64,000 nt of DNA from contig NZ_ANAH02000066.1 of the NCBI RefSeq assembly GCF_000335475.2, forward strand, positions 62,001 through 126,000, read 5' to 3'. Both the position numbers and the translations under genes were made by a program. The notes below the pieces were generated by a model. The model was not told where the DNA came from. It ran no database searches and saw only the letters and a program-made list of their open reading frames with translations. Of the stretch, positions 1 to 9,456 are shown one piece after another. Numbering within the stretch: the first letter of the stretch is position 1; every line of letters begins with the position of its first letter. The stretch comes from Cystobacter fuscus DSM 2262. Lineage in GTDB: Bacteria; Myxococcota; Myxococcia; Myxococcales; Myxococcaceae.

Positions 1-1019
1 TGTGGAGCTTCCTGGACGGCATCAACCGCACGCCGCCGCACGCCTTCCCGGCCTTCGTGGAAGAGAACCTGGAGCTGGAGGACTACCTCACCTGGCTGGC
101 GATGGAGACGCTCATCTCCCATGATCTCCAGGGGGACACGCGCAGCTACCTCGTCTACGACCGCAAGACGGAGAAGTGGACGCACGTGCCGTGGGATCTC
201 AACAACGCGCTGTCGCTCTACAACCGCACCAACGCCGTCATCCAGGGCGTGAAGAAGTCGCACCCGCTCTTCAGCTTCACTCCGTACGATCCGAAGGTGT
301 ACGAGCTGCGCGCGGAGCGCCGCGTCTTCGAGGGCATGGAGGACATGAAGCCCGGGTGGAGCACGCTCTCCACGCGCATCTACGATGACCCGGGCCTGCG
401 CGCCCGCTACGCCGCCCGGCTGCGCCAGCTGCTCGACACGTGGTTCACCGAGGAGAACCTCGGGCCGCGCATCGATGCCATGCACGCGCTGCTGGCGCCC
501 TACATCCTGCCGGGCCCGGACGGCAAGGCGCGGGATCCCTACGTCAGCACCGAGCACGCCGCGCGCAGCAGCGAGTACCTCCACCGGTTCGTGCGCGAGC
601 GCCGCGCCTGGCTGCTCGAGCACCTCAAGGACATCGAGTCGCATGGCCAGGGCGCGCTCGTCATCGATCGGGTGGGCCGTGACGCCTCGGGAGCGTTCTG
701 GGTGCAGCTCTACAACCGGGGCTCGGCGCCCGTGGCGCTCGGGGGGCTCATGCTCACGGGCCACACCCGGCTGCCCGAGCAGTGGACGCTGCCCGCGTCC
801 ACCCTGGAGCCCGGACAGGTCATCACCCTGCGCCAGGGCGCCGTGGGAGCCCAGGCCCTGGGCGCGACGCTGGACCTCCAGGCTCCCGAGCTCGCGCTGT
901 ACTCGGCGGACGGGCTGATGGCGCTGGACGTGCTGTGGCTGGCGCCGCTCGAGCCCGGGGAGGCCTACGGGCGCAAGTCCCGAGGGGCGGAGAGCTTCGG
1001 TCCCCAGACGGGCCCGTAG
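1..1019 (+). CDS. CotH kinase family protein with C-terminal lamin-tail-like domain (5' partial)
   Basis: The reading frame is open from the left edge, so the N-terminus is missing. The visible part starts in the CotH fold: YLVYDRKTEKW followed by the typical HVPWDLNNAL stretch near visible residues 60-70. CotH proteins are atypical kinases first known from Bacillus spore coats; in Gram-negatives they are usually secreted or surface proteins of unknown substrate. The last ~100 residues (from IDRVGRDASG onward, with VQLYNRG and LTGHTRLPEQW) look like a lamin-tail domain, an Ig-like fold often fused to CotH. Ends at TAG 1017-1019, 47 bp before the next gene on the same strand. The family call is firm; the biological role is unknown. 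Confidence 0.85.
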   Translation, partial: WSFLDGINRTPPHAFPAFVEENLELEDYLTWLAMETLISHDLQGDTRSYLVYDRKTEKWTHVPWDLNNALSLYNRTNAVIQGVKKSHPLFSFTPYDPKVYELRAERRVFEGMEDMKPGWSTLSTRIYDDPGLRARYAARLRQLLDTWFTEENLGPRIDAMHALLAPYILPGPDGKARDPYVSTEHAARSSEYLHRFVRERRAWLLEHLKDIESHGQGALVIDRVGRDASGAFWVQLYNRGSAPVALGGLMLTGHTRLPEQWTLPASTLEPGQVITLRQGAVGAQALGATLDLQAPELALYSADGLMALDVLWLAPLEPGEAYGRKSRGAESFGPQTGP

Positions 1020-1066
1020 GGAACGCGCCTGGACTCCGGCATGCTCCCATGCCGGAGGTGGACGCG

Positions 1067-2305
1067 ATGACCTGGCGTGCGAAGGCGGTGGGGCTGGTGT
1101 GGGGGCTGGCCTTGTTGGGATGTGGTGCCCTCCGGCCCGCGTTGGAAGCGCCCGCCAGGGGAGGAGTTCCTCCCGATGGACGGGCGGATCTGCATGTGCA
1201 CGTGACGATGCGCGAGGCGCTGCACCCCTTCTTCCAGGGGGAACCGGGTGGGGCCGAGTTGGCGGACGCACCCGGACAGCGCCTCGTCAACCAGATGGAG
1301 CCCGAGGCGCTGCGGCGCGCGGGGGTACGCCTGGTGCTCGCGACGGTCTGGCCACCGAATGCGTTGCGTCCGGGTCGGGGCGCCCTGGGCGAGGCGCTCC
1401 ACCAACTGGCACTGCTCGAGGACTTCGCCCGGAGGAGTCCGGACTTCGTCCTGGCGTATGGTGCCGGGGAGGCCCGTCAGCGGCTCGCGAGTGGACAGCT
1501 CGTGTTGGTGCCCACGGTCGAGGGGGGCGAGGGCATCCGGCGGGTGGAGGACGTGGACCTGCTGTACGCGGCGGGGGCCCGGTCGATCACCCTGGTGCAC
1601 TTCTTCGACAACTCCGTGGCGGACGCGGCGGATGACCAGTTCGGACCGCTGATGGGACGGCTGACCAACGGAGGGGATGGGGGACTGACGCCGCTGGGCG
1701 TGGAGGTGGTGCGGCGGATGATGGAGCTGGGCATCGTCATCGACGTGGCCCACGCCAGCGACCGGACCATCACCGAGGTGCTCGCCCTGACCGAGCCCGC
1801 CGGGGTGCCGGTGGTCTACTCCCATACCGGGGCGGGGTGGGCGGACACGAGATGCCTGAGTGCTCCGCTCGCGCGCCGGGTGGGAGCGGGCGGAGGGTTG
1901 ATTGGCATTGGGCTCTTCCGGTCGCCGTTTCAGCAGGTGCCGGTGGAGGAGCGCTGGGAGGGATTCGAGCCGGGAACGTGTGACGACGACGTGGCCCATT
2001 GGCTTCACTACACGCGGCAGGCGGGGGCCGAGGCCGTCATGTTGGGCAGTGACTTCAACAGCGTCATCGAGCGGGCCCGCCCTGGAGGAAGCTGTGCGCG
2101 GGGGATGCGCCACACGGGAGATCTGCCGGCGCTGTTCGCAGCGCTGGAGGCGCATGGGGTGACACGGGAGCAGCTCGACGGCTCGGCGGCCCGGGTGCTT
2201 CGCGTGTTGGAGGCGGTGGAGGCCCATGCACGGCCGGAGGCCCAGCGTGTGGCGCGTGGACGGAGGCCGCCACGTGAGGATCTCTTTCCCTCGAACGTTC
2301 CCTAG
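1067..2305 (+). CDS. Membrane dipeptidase-like (peptidase M19) lipoprotein
   Basis: A 412-residue protein. ATG 1067 is chosen because GGAGG (1054-1058) lies 8 nt upstream and the start gives a lipoprotein signal peptide (hydrophobic run ending LALLGC, Cys at about residue 19); the frame is open much further upstream, overlapping the CotH gene. M19 features include a DLHVH metal-binding start, the TPLGVEVVRRMMELGIVIDVAHAS block and VVYSHTGAG, which match renal-dipeptidase-type zinc dipeptidases. It would act on dipeptides in the periplasm or at the outer membrane. The zinc ligands were not all verified. Its stop overlaps the stop of the convergent gene by 4 bp. Confidence 0.85.
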   Translation: MTWRAKAVGLVWGLALLGCGALRPALEAPARGGVPPDGRADLHVHVTMREALHPFFQGEPGGAELADAPGQRLVNQMEPEALRRAGVRLVLATVWPPNALRPGRGALGEALHQLALLEDFARRSPDFVLAYGAGEARQRLASGQLVLVPTVEGGEGIRRVEDVDLLYAAGARSITLVHFFDNSVADAADDQFGPLMGRLTNGGDGGLTPLGVEVVRRMMELGIVIDVAHASDRTITEVLALTEPAGVPVVYSHTGAGWADTRCLSAPLARRVGAGGGLIGIGLFRSPFQQVPVEERWEGFEPGTCDDDVAHWLHYTRQAGAEAVMLGSDFNSVIERARPGGSCARGMRHTGDLPALFAALEAHGVTREQLDGSAARVLRVLEAVEAHARPEAQRVARGRRPPREDLFPSNVP

Positions 2306-3636
2306 AACCGCTCTGCGGAGAGGAAGAGCTGGGAGAGGGAGAAGTCGAGGAGGGACTGACGCGAGCGCAGGTAGCGGCGGGCGCGGACCATGGGCCACCA
2401 GACGCGCTGGCCCACGCGCACCTGAGCTTCGCCGAGCTTCTGGCGAGGCAGCCATTGGCCGCCCAGGTGCTCGACGAGGACCTGGCCGAGGTAGGCCCCC
2501 ACGGCCGGCACCACGTGCTCATCGAGGACGTGGCGCAGGCGGGTCTCGGGGAAGTCCTCGCGCCAGAAGAAGAAGTCGAGGTCCGTGAGCGACTCCGGCG
2601 TCTGTTTGAAGATGGAGGGCACGTCGGAGTGGACCATGGCCACGAGGTGCTCGGCGAGGAGGCGGTAGGAGGCGAGGACGCGCTCGGGGTCCTCCACGTC
2701 CGGGGGAAGGGCGTCGCGGAGGGGGAGCCACTCATCGGGCTCGGGGGGCCGCCAGGCGTTGAACTCGGCGATTTTCCGCTGGCGCTCGTGAATGGCGAAG
2801 CGGTCCACCACGCGGGAGAGGAGTGGGGCGAGGTCCGGGGGGAAGCGGGGCTCCACGGGGGCGAGCGTGGCGCTGCGCTCGCGCAGGGTGCGCAGCACGG
2901 TGGGCCAGTGCAGCTCCGGCCGGAGGTGGACATGGGCGCGGGCCTGGGCCTCGCGAGCCTCCTGGCTGGCGAAGTCCGCGGCGATGGGCCAGAGCACCAG
3001 GAGGACGGAGCCGTTGGGGAGTTCCTCCACCCGCCAGGCGGGGGTGGACAGCACGCGCTCGCGGCCGACGGATTCCACCAGCTTCGGACCGAAGACGTTG
3101 AGCCAGCTGACCTCGTAGACTTTGTCGAAACCGTCCCTGCGTCGTGTTTCCTTGTCGCGGCCAAAGTCGGGGGAGTCCGTCAACTCCGTGTCCGCCATGC
3201 TGTGAGCCATGGCGTGAGAGACCGGGTAGCGAGAGGCCCACGCGCGTACCATCTCCACGAATCGATGACAGCGCGTCTCGTCCGCGAAGAAGGAAAGTGG
3301 TTTCACGTTGATCGTGATGTCCAGTTTGGATGGCTGCGACTCAAGCCAGAGCCAGAGGGACATGTCCAAGGCGGGCCATTTCGTGCGATAGAGACCGAGG
3401 GGCGCGCCGTTATCGTCGCGGCTCTCTTGTAGGGCCTTCCAGAAGGACGCGCGAGAGTATTTGCGTCGTCGCTTGCCTTCGACGACATCGGGCATCCATC
3501 CGTGGGCGTATTCCTCGAGCGCCTGGAGAAAGGGCTCCAATTCACTTTCCAGCGAGCATGGGTCCCCGAGTGTGCCATCAAAAGTAACCCAGAGGCGATC
3601 CTCTGGTCTCAAGTCGTGCAAGCCCAGTACCTTCAT
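2302..3636 (-). CDS. Putative immunity protein for the adjacent lipoprotein toxin (paralogue A)
   Basis: A 444-residue soluble protein with no signal peptide, so cytoplasmic. It starts MKVLGLHDL and its ATG overlaps the TGA of the upstream toxin-like gene (ATGA, 3633-3636), so the two are translationally coupled. It is a clear paralogue of the protein at 16176-17516; shared segments include EGKRRRKY, YPVSHA, LNVFGPKLVESVGRER, the WRVEELPNGSVLL block and IHERQRKI. I do not recognise the protein family with certainty. The immunity role is inferred from position (directly 3' of a secreted toxin-like gene, twice in one window) and lack of export signals. Two parts are apparent: an N-terminal half (to ~220) and a C-terminal half rich in Trp and Arg. 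Confidence 0.75.
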   Translation of the reverse strand: MKVLGLHDLRPEDRLWVTFDGTLGDPCSLESELEPFLQALEEYAHGWMPDVVEGKRRRKYSRASFWKALQESRDDNGAPLGLYRTKWPALDMSLWLWLESQPSKLDITINVKPLSFFADETRCHRFVEMVRAWASRYPVSHAMAHSMADTELTDSPDFGRDKETRRRDGFDKVYEVSWLNVFGPKLVESVGRERVLSTPAWRVEELPNGSVLLVLWPIAADFASQEAREAQARAHVHLRPELHWPTVLRTLRERSATLAPVEPRFPPDLAPLLSRVVDRFAIHERQRKIAEFNAWRPPEPDEWLPLRDALPPDVEDPERVLASYRLLAEHLVAMVHSDVPSIFKQTPESLTDLDFFFWREDFPETRLRHVLDEHVVPAVGAYLGQVLVEHLGGQWLPRQKLGEAQVRVGQRVWWPMVRARRYLRSRQSLLDFSLSQLFLSAERF

Positions 3637-5708
3637 TGGACCAGTATCTCCACTCCCTTGACGCGAAGTTCTGCTCTGTTCCTGGCTCTCTCCAACACGT
3701 TGATATCGCGGGGCTTGAGGTCTCCACCTTCGTAGATGAGCCGGACTCTTTGAATTGGCACCTGACTGCTTCCACCAGTAAGTGGCTTGAGGGAAGGACG
3801 GCGGATGTCCACTGTTTCGCCGTAATAGCCCCGAGCTTGATTGGCGTCCTCAATCATCTGTGCCGCCAGGGCGTTGTCTTTCAGCATCGACATATCACGG
3901 CTCTTGAAGCTGATGGTCTCCACGCGAGGGGAGCGCCCGGAGAACGGACCCTCTTCGATGATGAGGACATCCACGAAGCGCAGGCCGCTCGTGGGTTTCC
4001 ATACGCCCACGTACCACTCGACGCGGGGCTTGTCGAAGTCCCCGAGGAAACGGCGCTGCGCCCTGGGCAGGGCCGCGTCGGCCCGCAACACCTCCGCCAT
4101 GGTGCGCTCGAACTTCAGTCCCCGCGTCACCAGCCCCCGCATCCGCTGGTAGCCCTCCCACTGGAGGGGCGGCTCGACCGTTCTCCCCTGCTTGGCCTTC
4201 GCGCCCTGCTCGAGTTCCACCAGGCGCTCCTGGCCGTAGCGCACGTACTCGCTCCAGAGCGGATGACCCTGGGCGCCGGCAGGCGGGGCTTCCCGCAGGG
4301 CCGCCAGTTGCTTTCTGAGCACCGCCACGTCCCCGGACATCCGCGGCCCCGTGGACTCCAACTCCCCCTGGAGGAGCCTGGCGTCCAGCACCTCCCGAGG
4401 GAACTCCACTGCTTCATCCGCCAGGGAGGCCGCCTTCCCGGGCAGGGAGCCCTTCGCGATGCCGCCCTTGGGTGGGGAGGCGCCTGGAGGCGAGCCCCGA
4501 GCCTGGGACAGCCAGGCACGAGCCCCGGGCACGTTCCCCCGAGACTCCGCGAGGGCCAGGGCACCGGCTTCTCCTCCTTCCGCCACGAGGAGGGCGGCTT
4601 CCGGGTCCGCCTGGAGGTAGCGAGCCACGGCCTCCAGGCCGCCTGCTCCGAGTTGCTCCCGCAGGTGCCAGGCTGTCTCCCTCAACTCCTCCAGGCGTGG
4701 CTTGAGCGCGCGCGCGCTCTTGCCCCCGGCGTACAGGGCCACCATCAAGGCCGCGGGCGTCAGCTCGCGCGTGGCCTGCTCGTATTCGCCCCGCGAGAGG
4801 GAAGACACCCCCCGGCCTGTCCCCGTCGCCAGGTAGTAGAAGCCCAGCGGCACCCCGAAGGTCAGCTCGTCCAGGACGCCTGTCGTCACGTGGCTCGCGG
4901 AGAAGGCCTGCTCCACCAGCGCGCTCTCCACCTGCGTGAGGGCCCGCTGGTAGGGCAGGGGCAACTGCCACTTGCGCGTGTCGTAGTCCTGGGACGTTCC
5001 CCACTGAAGCAGGGGGGTGGTGGACACGGCCTCCGTGAGGGACTCGCGAGCACCCCGGGCCATGTCCTCGCGGGGGCGCTCGGGCCGGTCCGGAAAGTCC
5101 GACAGGGGCAGCCCTCGTCGCCGCAACTGCTCGCGCACGACGGTCATGTCCCCCAGCGTCGAGTCCAGACGCTTGTCCCACGCCAGCGCGCGCAACACCT
5201 GCTTCAAGTCCTGGTCGGAGGAGGAATGAAGGACGAAGAGGGCGAACACTTGGGCCAGCGCGGAGCCGTCCTCATGGACGCAGGTGGAGAGGAAGGAGGC
5301 GCGCTTGCGGTTGAGGAGGACCGCTACGGGGGAGGACACGGGTCCCAGGGCGCCAAGCCGGACGGCGCTCCAGTCATCCAGCCGCTCCACCAGCCAGGCC
5401 ATGTCCACCTCGTGCTGCAACCGGACGAAGTCGGAGGGCGAGGTGCTCGCGAGGAAGCGGGCGAGGAGCGCCTCGGCCTCTCGGGAGGAGTCGGGACGTT
5501 CTGGACGCGGAGGCGCACCCCCACAACCGTCCTGGAAGGCGAGGGGTTGGGCGTGCGAGTCCAGGCGGCTCGTCAGACGTTCATGGGGGCGACCCGTGGC
5601 GCACCCCGTGAGGAGCACGAGTGCGGCCAGGGCAAGAAGCGCCGGGCCGATGCTGGGTGTCGTGACAGGGCTCCTCGCGGAAGCGAGCGGTGGGGTTTTC
5701 GTCAGCAT
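3633..5708 (-). CDS. Large lipoprotein with C-terminal nuclease-like toxin domain (polymorphic toxin candidate, paralogue A)
   Basis: A 691-residue protein. Starting at ATG 5708 gives a lipoprotein signal peptide with lipobox LLTGC (Cys36); the frame is open far upstream, but that stretch is antisense to the GH15 gene and is not used. The middle has a conserved hydrophobic segment (TFGVPLGFYYL). The C-terminal ~140 residues carry RRFLGDFD, FVDVLIIEEG and ETISFKSRD, with Asp/Glu and Lys spaced in a way compatible with a restriction-endonuclease-like fold; this catalytic assignment is inference. Membrane-anchored N-terminus plus variable C-terminal domain plus coupled downstream cytoplasmic gene is the architecture of SitA/SitI-type toxins that myxobacteria pass between kin by outer-membrane exchange. 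The paralogue at 17513-19616 is frame-shifted, so this is the intact copy. Confidence 0.8.
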   Translation of the reverse strand: MLTKTPPLASARSPVTTPSIGPALLALAALVLLTGCATGRPHERLTSRLDSHAQPLAFQDGCGGAPPRPERPDSSREAEALLARFLASTSPSDFVRLQHEVDMAWLVERLDDWSAVRLGALGPVSSPVAVLLNRKRASFLSTCVHEDGSALAQVFALFVLHSSSDQDLKQVLRALAWDKRLDSTLGDMTVVREQLRRRGLPLSDFPDRPERPREDMARGARESLTEAVSTTPLLQWGTSQDYDTRKWQLPLPYQRALTQVESALVEQAFSASHVTTGVLDELTFGVPLGFYYLATGTGRGVSSLSRGEYEQATRELTPAALMVALYAGGKSARALKPRLEELRETAWHLREQLGAGGLEAVARYLQADPEAALLVAEGGEAGALALAESRGNVPGARAWLSQARGSPPGASPPKGGIAKGSLPGKAASLADEAVEFPREVLDARLLQGELESTGPRMSGDVAVLRKQLAALREAPPAGAQGHPLWSEYVRYGQERLVELEQGAKAKQGRTVEPPLQWEGYQRMRGLVTRGLKFERTMAEVLRADAALPRAQRRFLGDFDKPRVEWYVGVWKPTSGLRFVDVLIIEEGPFSGRSPRVETISFKSRDMSMLKDNALAAQMIEDANQARGYYGETVDIRRPSLKPLTGGSSQVPIQRVRLIYEGGDLKPRDINVLERARNRAELRVKGVEILVQ

Positions 5709-5846
5709 GAGGGCTGTTCTCTTCGCATACCGTCGCCGTCCCGTCACTCGGGGTCCAGCTGGGGAAGCGCTTCCCGTGCCGCATGCCTCTCCCCGGGAGC
5801 CCAGCGCCCACCTTGATGAGAGCTGGACGGACAGGAGGCAGGCCCC

Positions 5847-7748
5847 ATGCGGCAGCGCATCGCTGATTACGCCTTGCTGGGCGACTGCCACTCGGCGGCG
5901 CTCGTGGGCCGGGATGGCTCCATCGACTGGGCCTGCTTCCCCCGGTTCGACTCGGCCTCGGTGTTCTGCCGCATCCTGGATGCGCGCCGGGGCGGCTCCT
6001 TCCGGGTAGGGCCCGAGGGCGACTTCCCCTCCAGCCGCCGCTACCTCGACGACACCAACGTGCTCGTCACCACCTTCACCACGCCCACCGGCGTGTTGGA
6101 GGTGACGGACTGCATGCCCGTGCGCACCCGCGGCGCCCAGGGCCCCCGCTTGGGTTCCAGGCACTCGCTGCTCCGGCGGCTGCGTTGCACCACGGGCGAG
6201 GTGGACGCGCGGGTGGTGGTGGCACCTCGCTTCGAATACGGGGCCTTCGTGCCACGCATTCGCCTCACCTCGCCCCAGACGGCCGAGTTGGTGGGCGGCG
6301 CGGACGCGCTGTGGGTGACGGCCACCCGGCCGCTCATCGCGCACGAGGATTCCCTGCGCGCGCGCTGGCACCTGCGCGCCGGGGACGAGGCCTGGGTGGA
6401 AGCGGCCTGGACGCCCTCGCTCATCGAGCGCACGCCGCAGGAGATGCCGGACCTGGCGGCGCTGCGGGGGCGGCTGGAGGACACGGTGGCCTTCTGGCGC
6501 GAGTGGATCTCCCACTGCGCCTACGAGGGCGATTACGCCCACGCGGTGCGCCGCTCGGCCCTGGTGCTCAAGGCGCTCTCGTATGCCCCCTCGGGCGCCA
6601 TCGTGGCCGCCCCCACCACGTCCCTGCCCGAGGAGCCGGGCGGCGTGCGCAACTGGGACTACCGCTACACCTGGCTGCGGGACACGACGCTCACGCTCAT
6701 CTCGCTGATGCTGCTGGGCTACCAGACGGAGACGCTCGCCTTCCAGCGTTGGTTGGCGCGCACCAGCGCGGGCCGGCCGGAGGACGTTCAAATCATGTAC
6801 AGCATCCGTGGCCACCGGTTGCTGCCCGAGGTGGAGCTGCCCCACCTGGATGGGCACCAGGGCTCGCGGCCGGTGCGCATCGGCAATGGAGCGGTGAAGC
6901 AGCTCCAGCTCGACGTCTTCGGGGAGCTGCTGGAAGGCTCGTGGCTCTTCGCGAAGATGGGCGGGAGCCTGTCCCCGGGGCACTGGGACTTCCTGCGCGG
7001 GCTGGTGGAGGAGGTGTGCCAGCGCTGGCGCCAGCCGGACCAGGGGCTCTGGGAGATTCGCGACGAGTCCCGGCACTTCCTCCATTCGAAGCTGCTGTGC
7101 TGGGTGGCGTTGGACCGGGCGCTGCGCATCGCGCGGGCGCGGCGGTTTCCCGCGCCGGTGGGGCGGTGGTCGCGCGAGCGCGCGCTGCTGCGCGAGTATC
7201 TGCTGCGTGAGGGCTCGCGCCTCGGGTGGTTCTCCCAGTCGGTGGGCTCGCAGCGGGCGGACGCCTCGGTGTTGCAGCTTCCCGCGCTGGGCTTCCTGCC
7301 CTCGGGCCACCCGCTGGTGGAGCGCACGGTGCAGGTGGTGCGCGAGCAGTTGGAGAGAGGCCGACTCCTCTTCCGCTACCACGCGCCGGATGGCCTGCGT
7401 GGAGGGGAGGGCACCTTCCTGCTGTGCTCCTTCTGGATGCACGACGTGCTGGTGCACTCGGGAAGGGCGGAGGAGGCGGAGGAGCTGCTGCGCTACCTGC
7501 TGAGCCTGGCCAACGACGTGGGCCTCTACGCGGAGGAGTCCGTCCCGGACACGGGAGAGGCGAGGGGCAACTTCCCGCAGGCCTTCACGCACATGGCGCT
7601 GGTGGCCTCGTGCGCGCAGCTCTCCGCGGGGCGGCGCTTCCAATTGCCCAGGCCTGGAGCGTATGACTACGCGGACTTCGCGCTCACCTACCACCTTGGC
7701 CGCCGCTCCATGTTCATGTCCCACTTCGCGTGGGAGGCGGCGCACTGA
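5847..7748 (+). CDS. Glycoside hydrolase family 15 protein (glucoamylase/trehalase type)
   Basis: A 633-residue cytoplasmic protein with no signal peptide. ATG 5847 is preceded by AGGAGG at a good distance. The N-terminus (IADYALLGD, then GSIDWACFPRFDS) is the bacterial GH15 N-terminal beta domain. The (alpha/alpha)6 barrel shows SGAIVAAPTTSLPE, NWDYRYTWLRD (about residues 268-278) and GLWEIRDE (about 400), the last around the general acid Glu. Members hydrolyse alpha-1,4-glucans, isomaltooligosaccharides or trehalose by inversion; substrate cannot be read from sequence. Divergent from the toxin-like gene at 5708, with 138 bp between them. Confidence 0.93.
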   Translation: MRQRIADYALLGDCHSAALVGRDGSIDWACFPRFDSASVFCRILDARRGGSFRVGPEGDFPSSRRYLDDTNVLVTTFTTPTGVLEVTDCMPVRTRGAQGPRLGSRHSLLRRLRCTTGEVDARVVVAPRFEYGAFVPRIRLTSPQTAELVGGADALWVTATRPLIAHEDSLRARWHLRAGDEAWVEAAWTPSLIERTPQEMPDLAALRGRLEDTVAFWREWISHCAYEGDYAHAVRRSALVLKALSYAPSGAIVAAPTTSLPEEPGGVRNWDYRYTWLRDTTLTLISLMLLGYQTETLAFQRWLARTSAGRPEDVQIMYSIRGHRLLPEVELPHLDGHQGSRPVRIGNGAVKQLQLDVFGELLEGSWLFAKMGGSLSPGHWDFLRGLVEEVCQRWRQPDQGLWEIRDESRHFLHSKLLCWVALDRALRIARARRFPAPVGRWSRERALLREYLLREGSRLGWFSQSVGSQRADASVLQLPALGFLPSGHPLVERTVQVVREQLERGRLLFRYHAPDGLRGGEGTFLLCSFWMHDVLVHSGRAEEAEELLRYLLSLANDVGLYAEESVPDTGEARGNFPQAFTHMALVASCAQLSAGRRFQLPRPGAYDYADFALTYHLGRRSMFMSHFAWEAAH

Positions 7749-7854
7749 GAGGGGTCCCTCGCGGGCCATCCGAGCGTGGGCACGGCTTTCCGTCCGCCCC
7801 TCGTTTCCGAGGGCTTGTCTTGCAACGTTCGCGCCCGCCAGGCATCCAATCCCC

Positions 7855-9423
7855 ATGCTTCAGTTCACCTCTCGTTTCATCGACTCGACTCCTGGAGATC
7901 CGCAGACCGACCGGCAGCCGCGTCAGGTGCATGGCGCCCTGTGGTCGAAGGTGCAGCCCACGCCGGTGTCGGCCCCGCGGCTCGTGGCCTGGTCCCCCGA
8001 GGTGGCGGCCCTGCTGGGCCTGGACGAGGCCACGCTGCGCTCCGAGGAGGCCGTGCGCGTGCTCTCGGGCAATGGGTTGTGGCCGGGCATGGTGCCCTAC
8101 GCGGCCAACTATGGCGGGCATCAGTTCGGTCAATGGGCGGGGCAGTTGGGTGACGGGCGCGCCATCAGCCTGGGCGAGCTGCAGGGCCCCGAGGGCACGC
8201 GCTACGAACTCCAGCTCAAGGGCGCGGGGCCCACGCCGTACTCCCGCCGGGGAGACGGGCGGGCGGTGCTGCGCTCCTCCATCCGGGAATTCCTGTGCAG
8301 TGAGGCCATGCATCAACTGGGGGTGCCCACCACGCGTGCCCTGTCGCTGGTGGCCACGGGGGACGCGGTCATCCGGGACATGTTCTACGACGGCAATCCC
8401 GAGGCCGAGCCCGGGGCCATCGTGTGCCGGGTGTCACCCACCTTCCTGCGCTTCGGCAACTTCGAGCTGTGCGCGAGCCGGGGGGACGTGGGGCTGCTGA
8501 AGGCGCTGGCGGACTACACGCTGAAGAACTTCTATCCGGAGCTCGGGGCGCCGTCGAAGGACACGTATGCCGCCTTCTTCCTGGAGGTGGCGCGCCGCAC
8601 CGCGCGGCTCATCGCGCATTGGCAGGCGGTGGGGTTCGTCCACGGCGTGATGAACACCGACAACATGTCCATCCTCGGGCTCACCATCGACTACGGCCCC
8701 TATGGCTGGGTCGACGACTTCAACCCCGGGTGGACGCCCAACACCACCGACGCCCAGCAGCGCCGCTACCGCTTCGGCAACCAGCCGGGCATCGGCCTGT
8801 GGAACGTCGAGCGACTGGGGATCGCGCTCTTGCCGCTCCTCGACGAGGAGGAGGCGCTGGTGGAGGCGGGACTGCTCGAGTACGAGCGCGTCTTCCAGAG
8901 CGAGCTGGAGCGGCGCTTCGCGGCGAAGCTCGGGCTGTCCTCGCTCGTCCAGGAGGGAGACCTCGAGCTGGTGCAGGGCTGCTTCTCGTGGCTCGCCGCG
9001 CAGGAGACGGACATGACGATCTTCTTCCGGGGGCTGTCGCGGGTGGTGACGGCGCCGGAGGCACCGAGCGAGTGGCCCGCGGTGCTGCGCGAGGCCTTCT
9101 ACGGGAAGGTGCCCGACGAGCATGTGGCCCGGGGCCTGGAGTGGCTGGCGGCCTGGTGGCGGCGCACGCGGCGCGAGGACGTGGCTCCCGCCGAGCTGGC
9201 GCGGCGCATGGACGCGGTGAATCCGAAGTACGTGTTGCGCAACTGGCTGGCCCAGGAGGCCATCGATGCGGCCCACGCGGGTGATGACTCGAAGGTGCAC
9301 ACGCTGCTGGAGGTGATGCGGCGGCCCTTCGACGAGCAGCCGGGCCGCGAGGCGTACGCGGGCCGGCGGCCGGAGTGGGCGCGTTCGAAGCCCGGGTGCT
9401 CGGCGCTCTCGTGCAGTTCTTGA
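7855..9423 (+). CDS. selO: SelO/YdiU protein adenylyltransferase (pseudokinase)
   Basis: A 522-residue protein of the SelO family, which transfers AMP from ATP to Ser/Thr/Tyr of target proteins and is linked to redox homeostasis. Diagnostic parts are FTSRFIDSTPGD at the start, AANYGGHQFGQWAGQLGDGR, the LQLKGAGPTPYSRRGDGRA nucleotide-binding loop, the MNTDNMSILG catalytic-like region and DYGPYGWVDDF. The extreme C-terminus is SCSS: a Cys in the position where eukaryotic SelO has selenocysteine, as in E. coli. ATG 7855 is used because SelO homology begins there; the frame is open upstream. The spacing to GH15 (106 bp) allows an own promoter. Confidence 0.95.
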   Translation: MLQFTSRFIDSTPGDPQTDRQPRQVHGALWSKVQPTPVSAPRLVAWSPEVAALLGLDEATLRSEEAVRVLSGNGLWPGMVPYAANYGGHQFGQWAGQLGDGRAISLGELQGPEGTRYELQLKGAGPTPYSRRGDGRAVLRSSIREFLCSEAMHQLGVPTTRALSLVATGDAVIRDMFYDGNPEAEPGAIVCRVSPTFLRFGNFELCASRGDVGLLKALADYTLKNFYPELGAPSKDTYAAFFLEVARRTARLIAHWQAVGFVHGVMNTDNMSILGLTIDYGPYGWVDDFNPGWTPNTTDAQQRRYRFGNQPGIGLWNVERLGIALLPLLDEEEALVEAGLLEYERVFQSELERRFAAKLGLSSLVQEGDLELVQGCFSWLAAQETDMTIFFRGLSRVVTAPEAPSEWPAVLREAFYGKVPDEHVARGLEWLAAWWRRTRREDVAPAELARRMDAVNPKYVLRNWLAQEAIDAAHAGDDSKVHTLLEVMRRPFDEQPGREAYAGRRPEWARSKPGCSALSCSS

Positions 9424-9432
9424 GCGTGCGTC

Positions 9433-9456
9433 CCGGGGCGGACTACTTCGCCCCGG
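9433..9456. terminator. Hairpin at convergent gene ends (terminator-like)
   Basis: Perfect 8-bp inverted repeat CCGGGGCG / CGCCCCGG with an 8-nt loop between selO and the convergent gene; it covers the latter's stop codon. There is no T-run on either side, so rho-independent termination is only a possibility. Confidence 0.35.

Noticed and set aside
2302-3636. Assignment of the putative immunity proteins to the Imm52 family
   Set aside because: The sequences do not show the N-terminal pattern I associate with Imm52, so the family was left unnamed.
5709-7856. N-terminal extension of the lipoprotein toxin frame across the GH15 gene
   Set aside because: It is antisense to well-supported GH15 coding sequence, and starting at 5708 gives a proper lipoprotein signal.
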